Of a DNA stretch of 64,000 bases, positions 53,034-62,404 are shown one piece after another (positions within the stretch are counted from its first letter, which is position 1; each line of letters begins with the position of its first letter). This DNA comes from Janthinobacterium sp. LM6 (lineage in GTDB: Bacteria > Pseudomonadota > Gammaproteobacteria > Burkholderiales > Burkholderiaceae_D): assembly GCF_002002885.1 (NCBI RefSeq), contig NZ_CP019510.1, forward strand, positions 4,340,001 through 4,404,000, in the 5' to 3' direction. A model generated the notes under the pieces. That model was not told the DNA's origin. It ran no database searches and saw only the letters and a program-made list of their open reading frames with translations. A program made the translations under genes and the position numbers.

Positions 53034-53894
53034 ATGCAACTACCCGCAAGCCTCGCCCACATTTCGGCGGAACAAGACTGGCAACACACGACAGCGTATC
53101 CACCGCTCGGATTCACCCCGTTTTGCGAAGGCGCGCTGGGCAATGGCGACACGTTCGGCCTGTACTGGCCCATCGGCCGCGAAGCATCCGAACCCATCGT
53201 CGTCGAAACGTGGCACGACGAGTGGCGCCTCCAGCCGCACTTTTCCAGCCTGGCCGCGTTTTTGCAAGCCCATGCGGCAGCCGAAGACGAGTATGTCAGC
53301 ACGCCATCGCTGGACGACGACCCCGCTTCGCCGCGCGCCGCCTTCCTGGAGTCCAAGGAATTGATCGCCCAGCGCAACCCGGACGCGGCCATCGCGCTGC
53401 TGGAAGCGGCGCTCGCCATCGTGCCCGAATACACGGATGCCCTGGTGCTGCTGCATGGCCAGTATGTGCGCGCGGGAAGAATCGATGACGCCGTCAAGGT
53501 GGCCATCCAGGCCATCATTTCGCCACCGTCCTTTGGCGGCCCGCCACTCAAGGCCTTGCAATGGCTGCGCACGCAGCCGGTGCCGGACGGGGAAATCGAC
53601 CCCATCTGGCGCGCCTGCGGGCAATTGTCGTTCAACTTTGGCGGCAGCAAGGACAATGCGGATTACCCCGTGCTGCTGGCCGCCATCGCCACCTACCTGG
53701 AGCAAGGCAAGCATGTTTGCGCCGCGACCCTGATGCAAACCTACGCCGAACTGATGAGCGCGGAAACCGTGTCCTTTCGGGAACGCCATGCCTTCGAGCC
53801 GGCCGCCTTCATCGCGCGGCAAATCGCCGTCAGCGCGCAGCTGCCCCAGGGCAGCCGGGATCCGGCGCTGCTCTGGTCAAGCGAGCTGGCCTAA
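53034..53894 (+). CDS. SUKH-like domain protein with TPR-like C-terminus
   Basis: 286 aa. Residues about 20-80 (LGFTPFCEGALGNGDTFGLYW, then VVETWHDEWRLQP...SLAAFLQA) fit the SMI1/KNR4 (SUKH) pattern. Residues about 105-165 are a TPR-like helical repeat (NPDAAIALLEAALAIVPEY, then LVLLHGQYVRAGRIDDAVKVA). No toxin adjoins. Second SUKH-type gene in the window, unrelated in detail to 17314-17661. Ends in structured element B. Confidence 0.72.
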   Translation: MQLPASLAHISAEQDWQHTTAYPPLGFTPFCEGALGNGDTFGLYWPIGREASEPIVVETWHDEWRLQPHFSSLAAFLQAHAAAEDEYVSTPSLDDDPASPRAAFLESKELIAQRNPDAAIALLEAALAIVPEYTDALVLLHGQYVRAGRIDDAVKVAIQAIISPPSFGGPPLKALQWLRTQPVPDGEIDPIWRACGQLSFNFGGSKDNADYPVLLAAIATYLEQGKHVCAATLMQTYAELMSAETVSFRERHAFEPAAFIARQIAVSAQLPQGSRDPALLWSSELA

Positions 53895-54053
53895 GTAATC
53901 CTCAGGAAATTATTGTGAATTTATGAAGAACAGAACCGGATGCTATGCAAGGCGTCCGCTGCGACGCAGTGCGAGCACTGCTAGCAGCGGGCAACGCCGC
54001 AGAGCACCGGTTATGGAAGTCAGAAATCACAATAATTTATTGGGGGTTACTTA
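53892..54053. other. structured inverted-repeat element, copy B (between convergent genes)
   Basis: Outer arms: TAAGTAA (53892-53898) with TTACTTA (54047-54053), then AAATTATTGTGA (53907-53918) with TCACAATAATTT (54027-54038). Inside: AACCGG / CCGGTT, CCGCTGC / GCAGCGG and a 7-bp GCAGTGC / GCACTGC hairpin (53966-53981). The left arm contains the stop of the + gene and the right arm the stop of the - gene. Motif order matches copy A. Confidence 0.6.
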
Positions 54054-55029
54054 GCTGCTGCCGGAACAGCTTGCGGTACGCCGAAGGCGACGTCTGCAGA
54101 TTCGCGCGAAAGTGCTGGCGCAAGGACAGGGCCGTGCCGAAGCCGGCCTCCTGCGCCACGACGTCGATCGACGCCCCGCTCTTTTCCAGCAAGCCTTGCG
54201 CATGCGCAAGACGCTGGTTCAGCAGCCATTGCTTGAAGGACGTGCCCGTCGCCTGGCGGAAATGCCGCGTAAAATTGCGCCGGCTCATGGCGGCCCGTTC
54301 GGCCAGCGCGTCGATGCTGTGCGCCATGCCCAGGTTGGCCGTCACGCAGGCGAGCACCTCGGCGAAGCGCCCTTCGCTGCCGGACACTGGCAGCGGGCGC
54401 TCGATGAATTGCGCCTGCCCGCCCTGGCGGTGCGGCGCCACCAGCAGCCGGCGCGCCACCCGGTTGGCCACCTCGGCGCCGGCAAGCTGGCGCAGCAGAT
54501 ACAGGCAGCAATCGAGGCCGGCCGCCACGCCGGCCGACGTCAGCACGCCGCCATCGTCCACGTACAGCACATCCCGATCCACCCTGACCCTGGGATAGCG
54601 GGCCGCCAGCCGCTCCGCCATGCCCCAGTGCGTGGCAGCACTCTTGCCATCCAACAAGCCCGCCTGCGCCAGGGGAAACGCGCCCAGGCACAGGCCCACC
54701 ATGCGCGCACCGCGCCGGCTGGCCGCCTGCAGCGCCGCGACCAGGGCCGGCGGCGCATCGCGGCAATCGTCGTGCCAGGCCGGCATGATGACGATATCGG
54801 CCCCTTCCAGCCCTTCCAGACCGAACTCGGGCGTGATGCCGAAGCCGGCCGCCGTGCGCAAGGGCGCGAGATCAGCGGCGCACACGCGCACGTGGAAAGG
54901 CGGCAGATCGGCCTCGTCCGTCTGGGCGCCAAACACGAGGCAAGGCACGGACAAGTGGAAGGGCGTCATGCCGTCGAAGGCGATCACGGCCACGCTCAAG
55001 GGGGAGGAAGGTGCAGGAACGGTAGGCAT
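54037..55029 (-). CDS. GlxA-family AraC regulator (DJ-1/PfpI sensor)
   Basis: 330 aa. N-terminal DJ-1/PfpI-like domain (about 10-185; VGLCLGAFPLAQAGLL carries the nucleophile-elbow Cys) and C-terminal AraC double HTH (about 215-325; IDALAERAAMSRRNFTRHFRQ and IDVVAQEAGFGTALSLRQHF). GlxA-type regulators sense quaternary amines or aldehydes. Probable target: the divergent cysteine hydrolase at 55142. Confidence 0.92.
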   Translation of the reverse strand: MPTVPAPSSPLSVAVIAFDGMTPFHLSVPCLVFGAQTDEADLPPFHVRVCAADLAPLRTAAGFGITPEFGLEGLEGADIVIMPAWHDDCRDAPPALVAALQAASRRGARMVGLCLGAFPLAQAGLLDGKSAATHWGMAERLAARYPRVRVDRDVLYVDDGGVLTSAGVAAGLDCCLYLLRQLAGAEVANRVARRLLVAPHRQGGQAQFIERPLPVSGSEGRFAEVLACVTANLGMAHSIDALAERAAMSRRNFTRHFRQATGTSFKQWLLNQRLAHAQGLLEKSGASIDVVAQEAGFGTALSLRQHFRANLQTSPSAYRKLFRQQLSNPQ

Positions 55030-55141
55030 GGCCCGATTTTATCGCACACAGGCCTTCGGGCCACTTTTTGTTTGCGGCGCGCGGGCCGAGAATGGCTGTA
55101 CCGGGGAAATCCATCCTCTTTCAACCGTTCCAGGAGAAACC

Positions 55142-55789
55142 ATGTCCACGCAAGCTTCCACCGCCCCACGCCGCGCCCTGCTCGTCATCGACGTGCAAAA
55201 TGAATACTTTACGGGCGACCTGCCGATCGAATATCCATCCGTCGATATTTCCCTGCCCAACATCGTCACCGCCATGGCCGCCGCCCGCGCCGCCGGCGTG
55301 CCCGTGATCGTCGTCCAGCACGATGCGCCGGAAGCTTCTCCCATCTTTGCAAAAGGCAGCGACGGCTGGCAGCTGCATCCGCAAGTGGCCGCCTTTGCCG
55401 CCGACCACCGCATCAACAAGGTCATGGGCAGCGCCTTCGCGGGCACGGACTTGCAGGCCTGGCTGGGCAGCCATGGCATCGACACCCTGACGGTGGTCGG
55501 CTACATGACGCACAATTGCGACGCCGCCACCATCTTCCACGCCGCGCACGACGGCTTGCAAGTCGAGTTCCTGCAGGACGCCACCGGCACCCTGCCCTAC
55601 GCCAATGCGGGCGGCACGGCCAGCGCGGAAGAAATCCACCGCGTCTTCAGCGCCGTGTTCCACTCGAATTTCGCCGCCGTCGTCAGCACGCAGGACTGGC
55701 TCGATGCCGTGCGCGAGGGCAAGCCGCTGGAAAAGGACAATATTTATTTGTCGAACCAGCGCGCGCGCAAGGCGGCTGTCGCCGCCTGA
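55142..55789 (+). CDS. cysteine hydrolase, isochorismatase family
   Basis: 215 aa. Catalytic triad Asp17 (LLVIDVQNEY), Lys93 (RINKVMGSAF) and Cys126 (YMTHNCDAAT). Relatives include nicotinamidase and biuret/ureidoacrylate amidohydrolases; the substrate pocket is not recognisable. AGGAGAAACC precedes the ATG. Divergent from the GlxA-type regulator, a common pairing. Confidence 0.92.
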   Translation: MSTQASTAPRRALLVIDVQNEYFTGDLPIEYPSVDISLPNIVTAMAAARAAGVPVIVVQHDAPEASPIFAKGSDGWQLHPQVAAFAADHRINKVMGSAFAGTDLQAWLGSHGIDTLTVVGYMTHNCDAATIFHAAHDGLQVEFLQDATGTLPYANAGGTASAEEIHRVFSAVFHSNFAAVVSTQDWLDAVREGKPLEKDNIYLSNQRARKAAVAA

Positions 55790-55798
55790 GTTGGCTTC

Positions 55799-56299
55799 TT
55801 AAAAGCGCCGGTGCCCGTTATCGGCGTCGCAGCGGCCGCTGAACTTGATCATGCCGTCGACCGTGATCACGCCGCTGCGCCGGTTGATCACCACGGCGGG
55901 GCGGTTCAGGGCGTTCAGACGGAAACGGCCGCGGATTTCATCGTGGCCCACGATCAAATCCATCAAATCCCACCAGCCGTCGTTGCTGTCGCCATGAATC
56001 GGTGGAATCAACTGCTTCGGCAAACGGATTTGCGCCGCGCTGCCCTGGATACTGACGTTGACGGCCGTATCGAAACGGCTCTTGCCCGTTTCCACGGTGG
56101 ATTTCTGCACATATTGATGCTTGTCATTGTCCCATTCCATGCCGGAACGATTTTCCATGACGGTTTTTTCTGCCTCGCCATAGCAGACGAGCTGGATGTC
56201 ATCGCCGCGCCCGGCACGTTCGGCACGTTCGGCATGCTCATACTGGTCCGCCTGGGCGGCGAAAGTCATGGCAATCAGGATGCTGGATACGGCTGTCAT
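55799..56299 (-). CDS. hypothetical exported protein
   Basis: 166 aa from the ATG at 56299 (GGAGAACC upstream). Short signal peptide (TAVSSILIAMTFAAQADQ), then an acidic, beta-rich domain with two Cys (LVCYGEAEK; SGRCDAD). The region GWWDLMDLIVGHDEIRGRFRLNALNRP looks conserved but I do not recognise the family. It converges with the cysteine hydrolase gene. Confidence 0.78.
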   Translation of the reverse strand: MTAVSSILIAMTFAAQADQYEHAERAERAGRGDDIQLVCYGEAEKTVMENRSGMEWDNDKHQYVQKSTVETGKSRFDTAVNVSIQGSAAQIRLPKQLIPPIHGDSNDGWWDLMDLIVGHDEIRGRFRLNALNRPAVVINRRSGVITVDGMIKFSGRCDADNGHRRF

Positions 56300-56450
56300 G
56301 CTGGTTCTCCAATGCAAGTAAGGGGGATCAGGTTGCCAGATCACCAAGCTTAGCATAGGCGAAAATCCACCTGCGCCGGCTTGCGAATGGTCAATTCGCG
56401 GCGCGATCTGCTACAGTCGCGCTCACGAAAAACCTGCCGGATGCCTGACG

Positions 56451-57011
56451 ATGCGAAGATTGACACTGACCGCCCTGCTGGCGCTGATAACGTTCCTGCT
56501 GGCCACGGCCGCCATGGTGCTGGAGGGCCTCAACGACAAGCTGGCCCCGGCCGACGTGATCGTCGTGCCTGGCAATACGATCTTGCCCGACGGCACTCCC
56601 AGCCCGCGCCTGCAGGCACGGCTCGACGCGGCGCTCCAGCAATTCCAGGCACACAGGGCGCCGCGCATCCTCGTCAGCGGCGCGACGGGCAAGGAAGGAT
56701 TCGACGAGGCCGCATCAATGGCCCGCTACCTGCAGTCGCGCGGCGTGCCAGCCAGCGCCATCATTGAGGATAATCAAGGCTGGACCACGGAGGCCACGGC
56801 CCGCAACGCAGCAATCCTGATGCGCGAGCACGGCTGGAAGACAGCCATGGTCGCCACGCAGTATTTTCACGTGCCCCGCTTCCGCCTGGCTTTGACGCGC
56901 AGCGGCATCGCCGTCAGCGGCAACGTGCACGCCCCCTATTTCGAGCTGCGCGACCTGTATTCGGTGCCGCGCGAAACGGTGGGCTACGCCGTGTATTTCA
57001 TACGGCACTGA
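56451..57011 (+). CDS. YdcF/ElyC-like DUF218 protein
   Basis: 186 aa with one N-terminal TM segment (LTALLALITFLLATAAMVL). DUF218 core: APADVIVVPGNTI...PSPRLQARLDAALQ...RILVSGATG...EGFDEAASMARYLQSRGVP and TARNAAILMREHGWKTAMVATQYFHVPR. The family includes SanA and ElyC, linked to envelope integrity, and SAM-binding YdcF. Precise role unknown. Confidence 0.88.
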   Translation: MRRLTLTALLALITFLLATAAMVLEGLNDKLAPADVIVVPGNTILPDGTPSPRLQARLDAALQQFQAHRAPRILVSGATGKEGFDEAASMARYLQSRGVPASAIIEDNQGWTTEATARNAAILMREHGWKTAMVATQYFHVPRFRLALTRSGIAVSGNVHAPYFELRDLYSVPRETVGYAVYFIRH

Positions 57012-57030
57012 TCCCGGCTGATTCCATGGC

Positions 57031-58524
57031 TCACTCGCTCCAGTCGCGCGACCGCTCGACAGCGCGCTGCCATTTATGCAAGCGCGTCAGGCGCTCGTCG
57101 GCCGCCATGGCCGGCTCGAAGCGGCGCCCCACCTGCCACTGGGCGGCGATTTCTTCCTGCGAGTCCCAGAAGCCCACGGCCAGGCCCGCCAGGTAGGCGG
57201 CGCCCAGGGCCGTCGTTTCCGTCACCACAGGACGCACCACGGGCACATTTAATATGTCTGCCTGGAACTGCATCAGCATATCGTTGCGCGCCGCGCCGCC
57301 GTCGACGCGCAGCTCGGACAGGGCAATGCCCGCGTCGTCCTGCATGGCCGACAGCACGTCGACGTTCTGGTAGGCCACGCCCTCCAATGCGGCGCGCGCG
57401 ATGTGCGCCTTGCCCGTGCCGCGGGTGATGCCGATCAGGGTGCCGCGTGCATACGGGTCCCAGTACGGCGCGCCCAGGCCCGCGAAGGCGGGCACGAAGA
57501 CCAGGCCGCCCGAATCGGGCACGCTGGTGGCCAAGGCTTCCACTTCGGACGAGTCGCGGATGATGCCGATGCCGTCGCGCATCCATTGCACGGCCGCGCC
57601 CGCGATGAAGGCGCTGCCTTCGAGCAAATAATCGGTTTGATTTGCATCAGGGCCCAGGCTCCAGCCCACCGTCGTCAACAACCGGTTTTTCGAGGGCAAG
57701 GGGCGCTTGCCCACGTTCATCAGCATGAAGCAGCCCGTGCCGTAGGTATTCTTCGCCATGCCAGGTTTCAGGCAGGCCTGGCCGAAGGTGGCCGCCTGCT
57801 GGTCGCCCGCGATGCCGGCGATGGGCACGGACACGCCCAGCAAGCTGGCATGCGTGTGCGCCGCCACGCCGCTCGATGGCACGACGTCGGGCAGCAGCGA
57901 GGCGGGAATGTCCAGCAGCGCCAGCAAATCCGTGTCCCACCGCAGGGTATTGATATTAAACAGCATGGTGCGCGCCGCGTTGCTCGTGTCCGTCAAGTGG
58001 GCGCCGCTCATCTTGTAGATCAGCCAACTGTCGACGGTGCCGAAGGCCAGTTCTCCCCGTTCGGCGCGCGCGCGGGCGCCGGGAACGTTGTCGAGCAGCC
58101 ATTTGAGTTTAGTCGCGGAAAAATACGCGTCCAGCACCAGGCCCGTTTTTTTCTGGATCACGTCCGCCTTGCCCTGCTCGACCAGTTGCTCGCAGTAAGC
58201 CGCATTTCTCCGGTCTTGCCAGACGATGGCGTTGGCGACGGGCGCGCCCGTGGCGCGGTCCCACAGCACCGTCGTCTCGCGCTGGTTGGTCACGCCGATG
58301 GCGGCCACGTCGGATGCGGCCACGCCGCTGTCGCGCAGCACCTGCTGCAGCACGCCCTCTTGCGAGGCCCAGATGTCGTTCGCGTCATGCTCGACCCAGC
58401 CCGGCTGGGGGAAAATCTGGCGAAATTCGCGCTGTGCGCTGGCGTGCGGCCGGCCCGCATGGTCGAACAGGATGGCGCGCGAACTGGTGGTGCCCTGATC
58501 TAAAGCAAGTATGTATTTGGTCAT
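57031..58524 (-). CDS. glpK: glycerol kinase
   Basis: 497 aa from the ATG at 58524. FGGY kinase: [20 protein letters not shown] at the N-terminus, [32 protein letters not shown], and the C-terminal ALEGVAYQ...[19 protein letters not shown]...[13 protein letters not shown] signature. Phosphorylates glycerol to glycerol 3-phosphate. Last gene of the glp operon, separated from glpV by a hairpin that could reduce its expression. Confidence 0.96.
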   Translation of the reverse strand: MTKYILALDQGTTSSRAILFDHAGRPHASAQREFRQIFPQPGWVEHDANDIWASQEGVLQQVLRDSGVAASDVAAIGVTNQRETTVLWDRATGAPVANAIVWQDRRNAAYCEQLVEQGKADVIQKKTGLVLDAYFSATKLKWLLDNVPGARARAERGELAFGTVDSWLIYKMSGAHLTDTSNAARTMLFNINTLRWDTDLLALLDIPASLLPDVVPSSGVAAHTHASLLGVSVPIAGIAGDQQAATFGQACLKPGMAKNTYGTGCFMLMNVGKRPLPSKNRLLTTVGWSLGPDANQTDYLLEGSAFIAGAAVQWMRDGIGIIRDSSEVEALATSVPDSGGLVFVPAFAGLGAPYWDPYARGTLIGITRGTGKAHIARAALEGVAYQNVDVLSAMQDDAGIALSELRVDGGAARNDMLMQFQADILNVPVVRPVVTETTALGAAYLAGLAVGFWDSQEEIAAQWQVGRRFEPAMAADERLTRLHKWQRAVERSRDWSE

Positions 58525-58549
58525 TGTCTGGTGGTGCGAAAATCGGGTA

Positions 58550-58581
58550 AAAACAGGCACGGAGCTGATTCACTCCGTGCC
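58550..58581 (-). terminator. hairpin between glpV and glpK (terminator or attenuator)
   Basis: 9-bp stem GGCACGGAG / CTCCGTGCC with an 8-base loop; on the minus strand TGTTTTTACC follows. Lies inside the operon, 26 bases before glpK. Confidence 0.7.
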
Positions 58582-58612
58582 CTCGGGACAGCCCCGGCAG
58601 AAGCTTACACGA

Positions 58613-60340
58613 CTACCTTACCTTGCCTTCTTTCCAAGCCTGCAATAATTTATCGTAGGCAATCGTTTCACCCTTCGGCTTTTCATTCGCCAGCTTTTTC
58701 CATGGGGCATGCTGGTCCGACAGATACTGGTTCGGATCGACCTTCGGATTGAGCTTCGGCGCGCACGCCTTCATGCCGGCCCGCTGCAATCGCGCCATGA
58801 CCTGGTCCATTTCCTCGGCCAGGTTATCCATGGCCGCTTGCGGCGTTTTTTCCGCCGTAATCGCCGTGGCCACGTTCTTCCACCACAGCTGCGCCAGCTT
58901 CGGATAGTCGGGCACGTTGTTGCCGGTCGGCGTCCACGCCACGCGGGCGGGGCTGCGGTAGAACTCGATCAAGCCGCCGTATTCGTTCGCGTGCTTCGTA
59001 AAATAATCGTGGCGGATGTCGGAATCGCGGATAAACGTCAGGCCGACGATGGATTTCTTCAGCGACACAGTTTTCGAGGTGACGAATTGCGCGTACAGCC
59101 AGGCGGCGGCCTTGCGGTCGTCCGGCGTGGACTTGAACAGGAACCACGAACCGACGTCCTGGTAGCCGTTCTGCATGCCCTCTTTCCAGTACGGGCCGTG
59201 CGGCGACGGCGCCATGCGCCATTTCGGCGTGCCGTCCTTGTTGACCACCGGCAAGCCCGGTTTCGTCATGCCGGCCGTAAATGCCGTGTACCAGAAGATT
59301 TGCTGGGCGATTTCGCCCTGCGCCGGCACGGGCCCCGATTCCGAGAAATTCATGCCGTTCGCCTGCGGCGGCGCGTATTTCTTCATCCAGTCGATATATT
59401 TCGTCAGCGCAAACACGGCGGCCGGCGAGTTGGTGGCGCCGCCGCGCGACATCGAGGCGCCCACGGGCGTGCATTTGTCGGCCGCTACCTTGATGCCCCA
59501 CTCGTCGACCGGCATGCCGTTCGGAATGCCCTTGTCGGCCGCGCCAGCCATCGACAGCCACGCATCGGTGAAGCGCCAGCCCAAGGACGGATCTTTCTTG
59601 CCGTAATCCATGTGACCATAGACTTTCTTGCCATCCAGTTCCTTCACGTCATTCGTGAAGAAATCGGCGATGTCTTCATACGCGGACCAGTTTTGCGGCA
59701 CGCCCAGCTCGTAGCCATACTTGGCCTTGAACTTGGCTTGCAAATCCTTGCGCGCGAACCAGTCGGCGCGGAACCAGTACAGGTTGGCGAATTGCTGGTC
59801 GGGCAATTGATACACCTTGCCGTCCGGCGCCGTCGTGAAGCTGATGCCGATAAAATCCTTCAAGTCCAGGCCCGGATTCGTGAATTCCTTGCCCTTGGCC
59901 GCCATGTAGTCGGACAGAGGTTCCACGGCGCCATAGCGGTAATGCGTGCCGATCAGGTCGGAATCGGAAATCCAGCCGTCATAGATGCTCTTGCCGGACT
60001 GCATCGACGTTTGCAGCTTTTCCACCACGTCGCCTTCCTGGATGATGTCGTGGCGCACCTTGATGCCCGTGATTTCCTCGAAGGCCTTGGCCAGGGTCTT
60101 CGATTCGTAGACGTGGGTGTCGATGGTTTCCGAGACCACGGAAATTTCCTTGATGCCCTTGGCTTTCAGCTTGGCCGCTGCATCGATGAACCATTTCATT
60201 TCAGCAAGCTGTTGCTGCTTGCTCAGGCTGGATGGCTGGAATTCCTTGTCGATCCAGGTTTGCGCCTGCTTGGCGTCCGCCAGGGCCGCATTCGACACGA
60301 GCATGGCCGCAGCCGCGAAGACCGTGAACTTCAATTTCAT
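58613..60340 (-). CDS. glpV: glycerol ABC transporter substrate-binding protein
   Basis: 575 aa from the ATG at 60340 (AAGGAG upstream), signal peptide TVFAAAAMLVSNAALA. Extracellular solute-binding protein family 1, longer than the usual 430 aa, as expected for GlpV. Motifs such as VRHDIIQEGDVVEKLQTSMQSGKS and LPDQQFANLYWFRADWF look typical of the glycerol binder. It delivers glycerol to GlpPQ. Assignment rests on operon order matching the rhizobial glpSTPQUVK locus. Confidence 0.9.
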   Translation of the reverse strand: MKLKFTVFAAAAMLVSNAALADAKQAQTWIDKEFQPSSLSKQQQLAEMKWFIDAAAKLKAKGIKEISVVSETIDTHVYESKTLAKAFEEITGIKVRHDIIQEGDVVEKLQTSMQSGKSIYDGWISDSDLIGTHYRYGAVEPLSDYMAAKGKEFTNPGLDLKDFIGISFTTAPDGKVYQLPDQQFANLYWFRADWFARKDLQAKFKAKYGYELGVPQNWSAYEDIADFFTNDVKELDGKKVYGHMDYGKKDPSLGWRFTDAWLSMAGAADKGIPNGMPVDEWGIKVAADKCTPVGASMSRGGATNSPAAVFALTKYIDWMKKYAPPQANGMNFSESGPVPAQGEIAQQIFWYTAFTAGMTKPGLPVVNKDGTPKWRMAPSPHGPYWKEGMQNGYQDVGSWFLFKSTPDDRKAAAWLYAQFVTSKTVSLKKSIVGLTFIRDSDIRHDYFTKHANEYGGLIEFYRSPARVAWTPTGNNVPDYPKLAQLWWKNVATAITAEKTPQAAMDNLAEEMDQVMARLQRAGMKACAPKLNPKVDPNQYLSDQHAPWKKLANEKPKGETIAYDKLLQAWKEGKVR

Positions 60341-60412
60341 CGTGAATCTCCTTTTATAGTTTTTACCGGCCGCCTGCTGGCGGTACGGCATCCATCAATA
60401 CCGGCAAGCCGG

Positions 60413-60715
60413 TTATCCCCAACGCATAACAATCAACAACACCACAAAACTGATGGCAGCCCCGATGGCCTGCTGCATTTCCGTAAACCCCGCCCACGCC
60501 AGATTGACATACGCGGCCGTCAACAGCCCGATGAACAGGCGGTCGCCGCGCGTGGTCGGCATCGGCAGGAAACCTTTTCGTTCGATGCTGGGCGAACGGA
60601 TTTGCCACACCGTCATGCCGGCCAGCATCAGGCCGATGCAGATGAAGAAAATGGCCACCTCCGGCGTCCAGGCCATCCAGCCGAACAGGCTGGCCGTGCT
60701 ATCGGTATTTTCCAT
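60413..60715 (-). CDS. glpU: DUF2160 membrane protein of the glycerol transporter operon
   Basis: 100 aa, two or three TM segments (VAIFFICIGLMLAGMTVW; LFIGLLTAAYVNLAW; AIGAAISFVVLLIVM). DUF2160, found only next to glycerol ABC transporters and called GlpU in Rhizobium. Its start follows the glpQ stop by one base. Confidence 0.9.
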   Translation of the reverse strand: MENTDSTASLFGWMAWTPEVAIFFICIGLMLAGMTVWQIRSPSIERKGFLPMPTTRGDRLFIGLLTAAYVNLAWAGFTEMQQAIGAAISFVVLLIVMRWG

Positions 60716-60716
60716 G

Positions 60717-61523
60717 TCACACCCTCCCCATCGCGAAACCCTTGGCTATGTAATGGCGCACGAACCAGATCACCAGCGCGCCGGGCACGATGGTCAGCAC
60801 GCCCGCCGCCGCCAGCACGCCCCAGTCCATGCCGGCCGCCGAGACGGTGCGCGTCATGGTGGCGGCAATCGGCTTGGCATTGACGGACGTCAAGGTACGC
60901 GCCAATAACAATTCCACCCAGCTGAACATGAAGCAGAAGAACGCCGTCACGCCCACGCCAGACTTAATCATCGGCAAGAAGATGCGGATGAAGAAGCGGG
61001 GAAAGCTGTAGCCGTCGATATACGCCGTCTCGTCGATTTCCTTCGGCACGCCGGACATGAAGCCTTCCAAAATCCACACGGCCAGCGGCACGTTGAAGAC
61101 CATGTGCGCCAGCGCCACGGCCAGATGCGTATCCATCAGGCCCACCGTCGAATACAGCTGGAAGAACGGCACGAGGAAGACGGCGGGCGGCGTCATGCGG
61201 TTGGTCAAGAGCCAGAAGAACAGGTGTTTATCGCCGACGAAGTTATAGCGGGAAAAAGCGTAGGCGGCCGGCAAGGCGACCGTGACCGACATCACCATGT
61301 TCAAGGCCACGTAGATCATGGAATTGATGTAGCCGCTGTACCAGGAACGGTCGGTAAAAATCGTGTGGTAATTGGCGAATGTCAATTGCTGGGGCCACAG
61401 GCTCAGCACGCCGACGATTTCCTCGTTGGTCTTGAGCGACATATTGAGCATCCAGTAGATGGGCAACAGCGAGCCCAGCAAAAAGACCACGAGGATGGTG
61501 CTGCTCATTTTCTTGTGCATCAT
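60717..61523 (-). CDS. glpQ: glycerol ABC transporter permease
   Basis: 268 aa from the ATG at 61523 (GGAGACC upstream), overlapping the glpP stop (ATGA). Six TM segments and the MalG-like EAA loop (EIDETAYIDGYSFPRFFIRIFLPMI). Second permease of the importer. Confidence 0.93.
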   Translation of the reverse strand: MMHKKMSSTILVVFLLGSLLPIYWMLNMSLKTNEEIVGVLSLWPQQLTFANYHTIFTDRSWYSGYINSMIYVALNMVMSVTVALPAAYAFSRYNFVGDKHLFFWLLTNRMTPPAVFLVPFFQLYSTVGLMDTHLAVALAHMVFNVPLAVWILEGFMSGVPKEIDETAYIDGYSFPRFFIRIFLPMIKSGVGVTAFFCFMFSWVELLLARTLTSVNAKPIAATMTRTVSAAGMDWGVLAAAGVLTIVPGALVIWFVRHYIAKGFAMGRV

Positions 61524-62404
61524 TTCTGGTCTCCCGTGCCGACTCTCTGCATCCACGTGTACAGCACAAAGCAGAACAGCAGGATGATGAGGAAATAGAT
61601 CAGTGAGAAGGCCGAGGCCGGCCCCAGGTCGAACTGGCCCACGGCCTTTTGCGTCAGGTATTGCGACAAAAAGGTGGTTGCATTGCCCGGTCCGCCGCCC
61701 GTCAGCACGAACGGTTCCGTGTAGATCATGAAACTGTCCATGAAGCGCAGCAAGACGGCGATCATCAGCACATTGCGCAGTTTCGGCAGCTGGATGTAGC
61801 GGAACACGGCCAGGCGCGAAGCGCCGTCGATGCGCGCCGCCTGGTAATACGCGTCGGGAATGGCGCGCAAGCCCGCATAGCACAGCAGCACGACCAGCGG
61901 CGTCCAGTGCCAGATATCCATCACCATCACCGTCAGCCACGCGTCGAGCGAGTTGCCGTTGTAATTGTAGTCAAAACCCAATTGGTTCAGGGTATAGCCC
62001 ATCAGGCCGATGTCGCCGCGGCCAAAGATTTGCCAGATGGTGCCCACCACGTTCCAGGGAATCAGCAAGGGCAGCGCGATCAGCACCAGCGCCAGCGACG
62101 CCTTCCAACCATCGGCCGGCATGCACAGGGCAATCAAGATGCCGAGCGGAATCTGGATCGCCAGCACGGAGCCGGAAAACAGCAGCTGGCGCAGCAAGGC
62201 GCTGTGCAAGTCGCCGTCCAGCATGACCATGCGGAACCACTCGGTGCCCACGAAGACCTTTTGCGTGGGGCTCAGAATATCCTGCACGGAATAGTTCACC
62301 ACCGTCATCAGGGGCACGATGGCGGAAAAGGCCACGCACAGCAGCACGGGCAGGATCAGTAGCCAGGCGCGGCGGTTGTTGTCGGTTTTACCGTTATGTA
62401 TCAT
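61520..62404 (-). CDS. glpP: glycerol ABC transporter permease
   Basis: 294 aa with six TM segments (first at about 13-33) and the EAA loop AIPDAYYQAARIDGASRLAVFRYIQLPKL. MalF-like first permease. Its ATG overlaps the glpT stop by one base. Confidence 0.93.
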   Translation of the reverse strand: MIHNGKTDNNRRAWLLILPVLLCVAFSAIVPLMTVVNYSVQDILSPTQKVFVGTEWFRMVMLDGDLHSALLRQLLFSGSVLAIQIPLGILIALCMPADGWKASLALVLIALPLLIPWNVVGTIWQIFGRGDIGLMGYTLNQLGFDYNYNGNSLDAWLTVMVMDIWHWTPLVVLLCYAGLRAIPDAYYQAARIDGASRLAVFRYIQLPKLRNVLMIAVLLRFMDSFMIYTEPFVLTGGGPGNATTFLSQYLTQKAVGQFDLGPASAFSLIYFLIILLFCFVLYTWMQRVGTGDQK

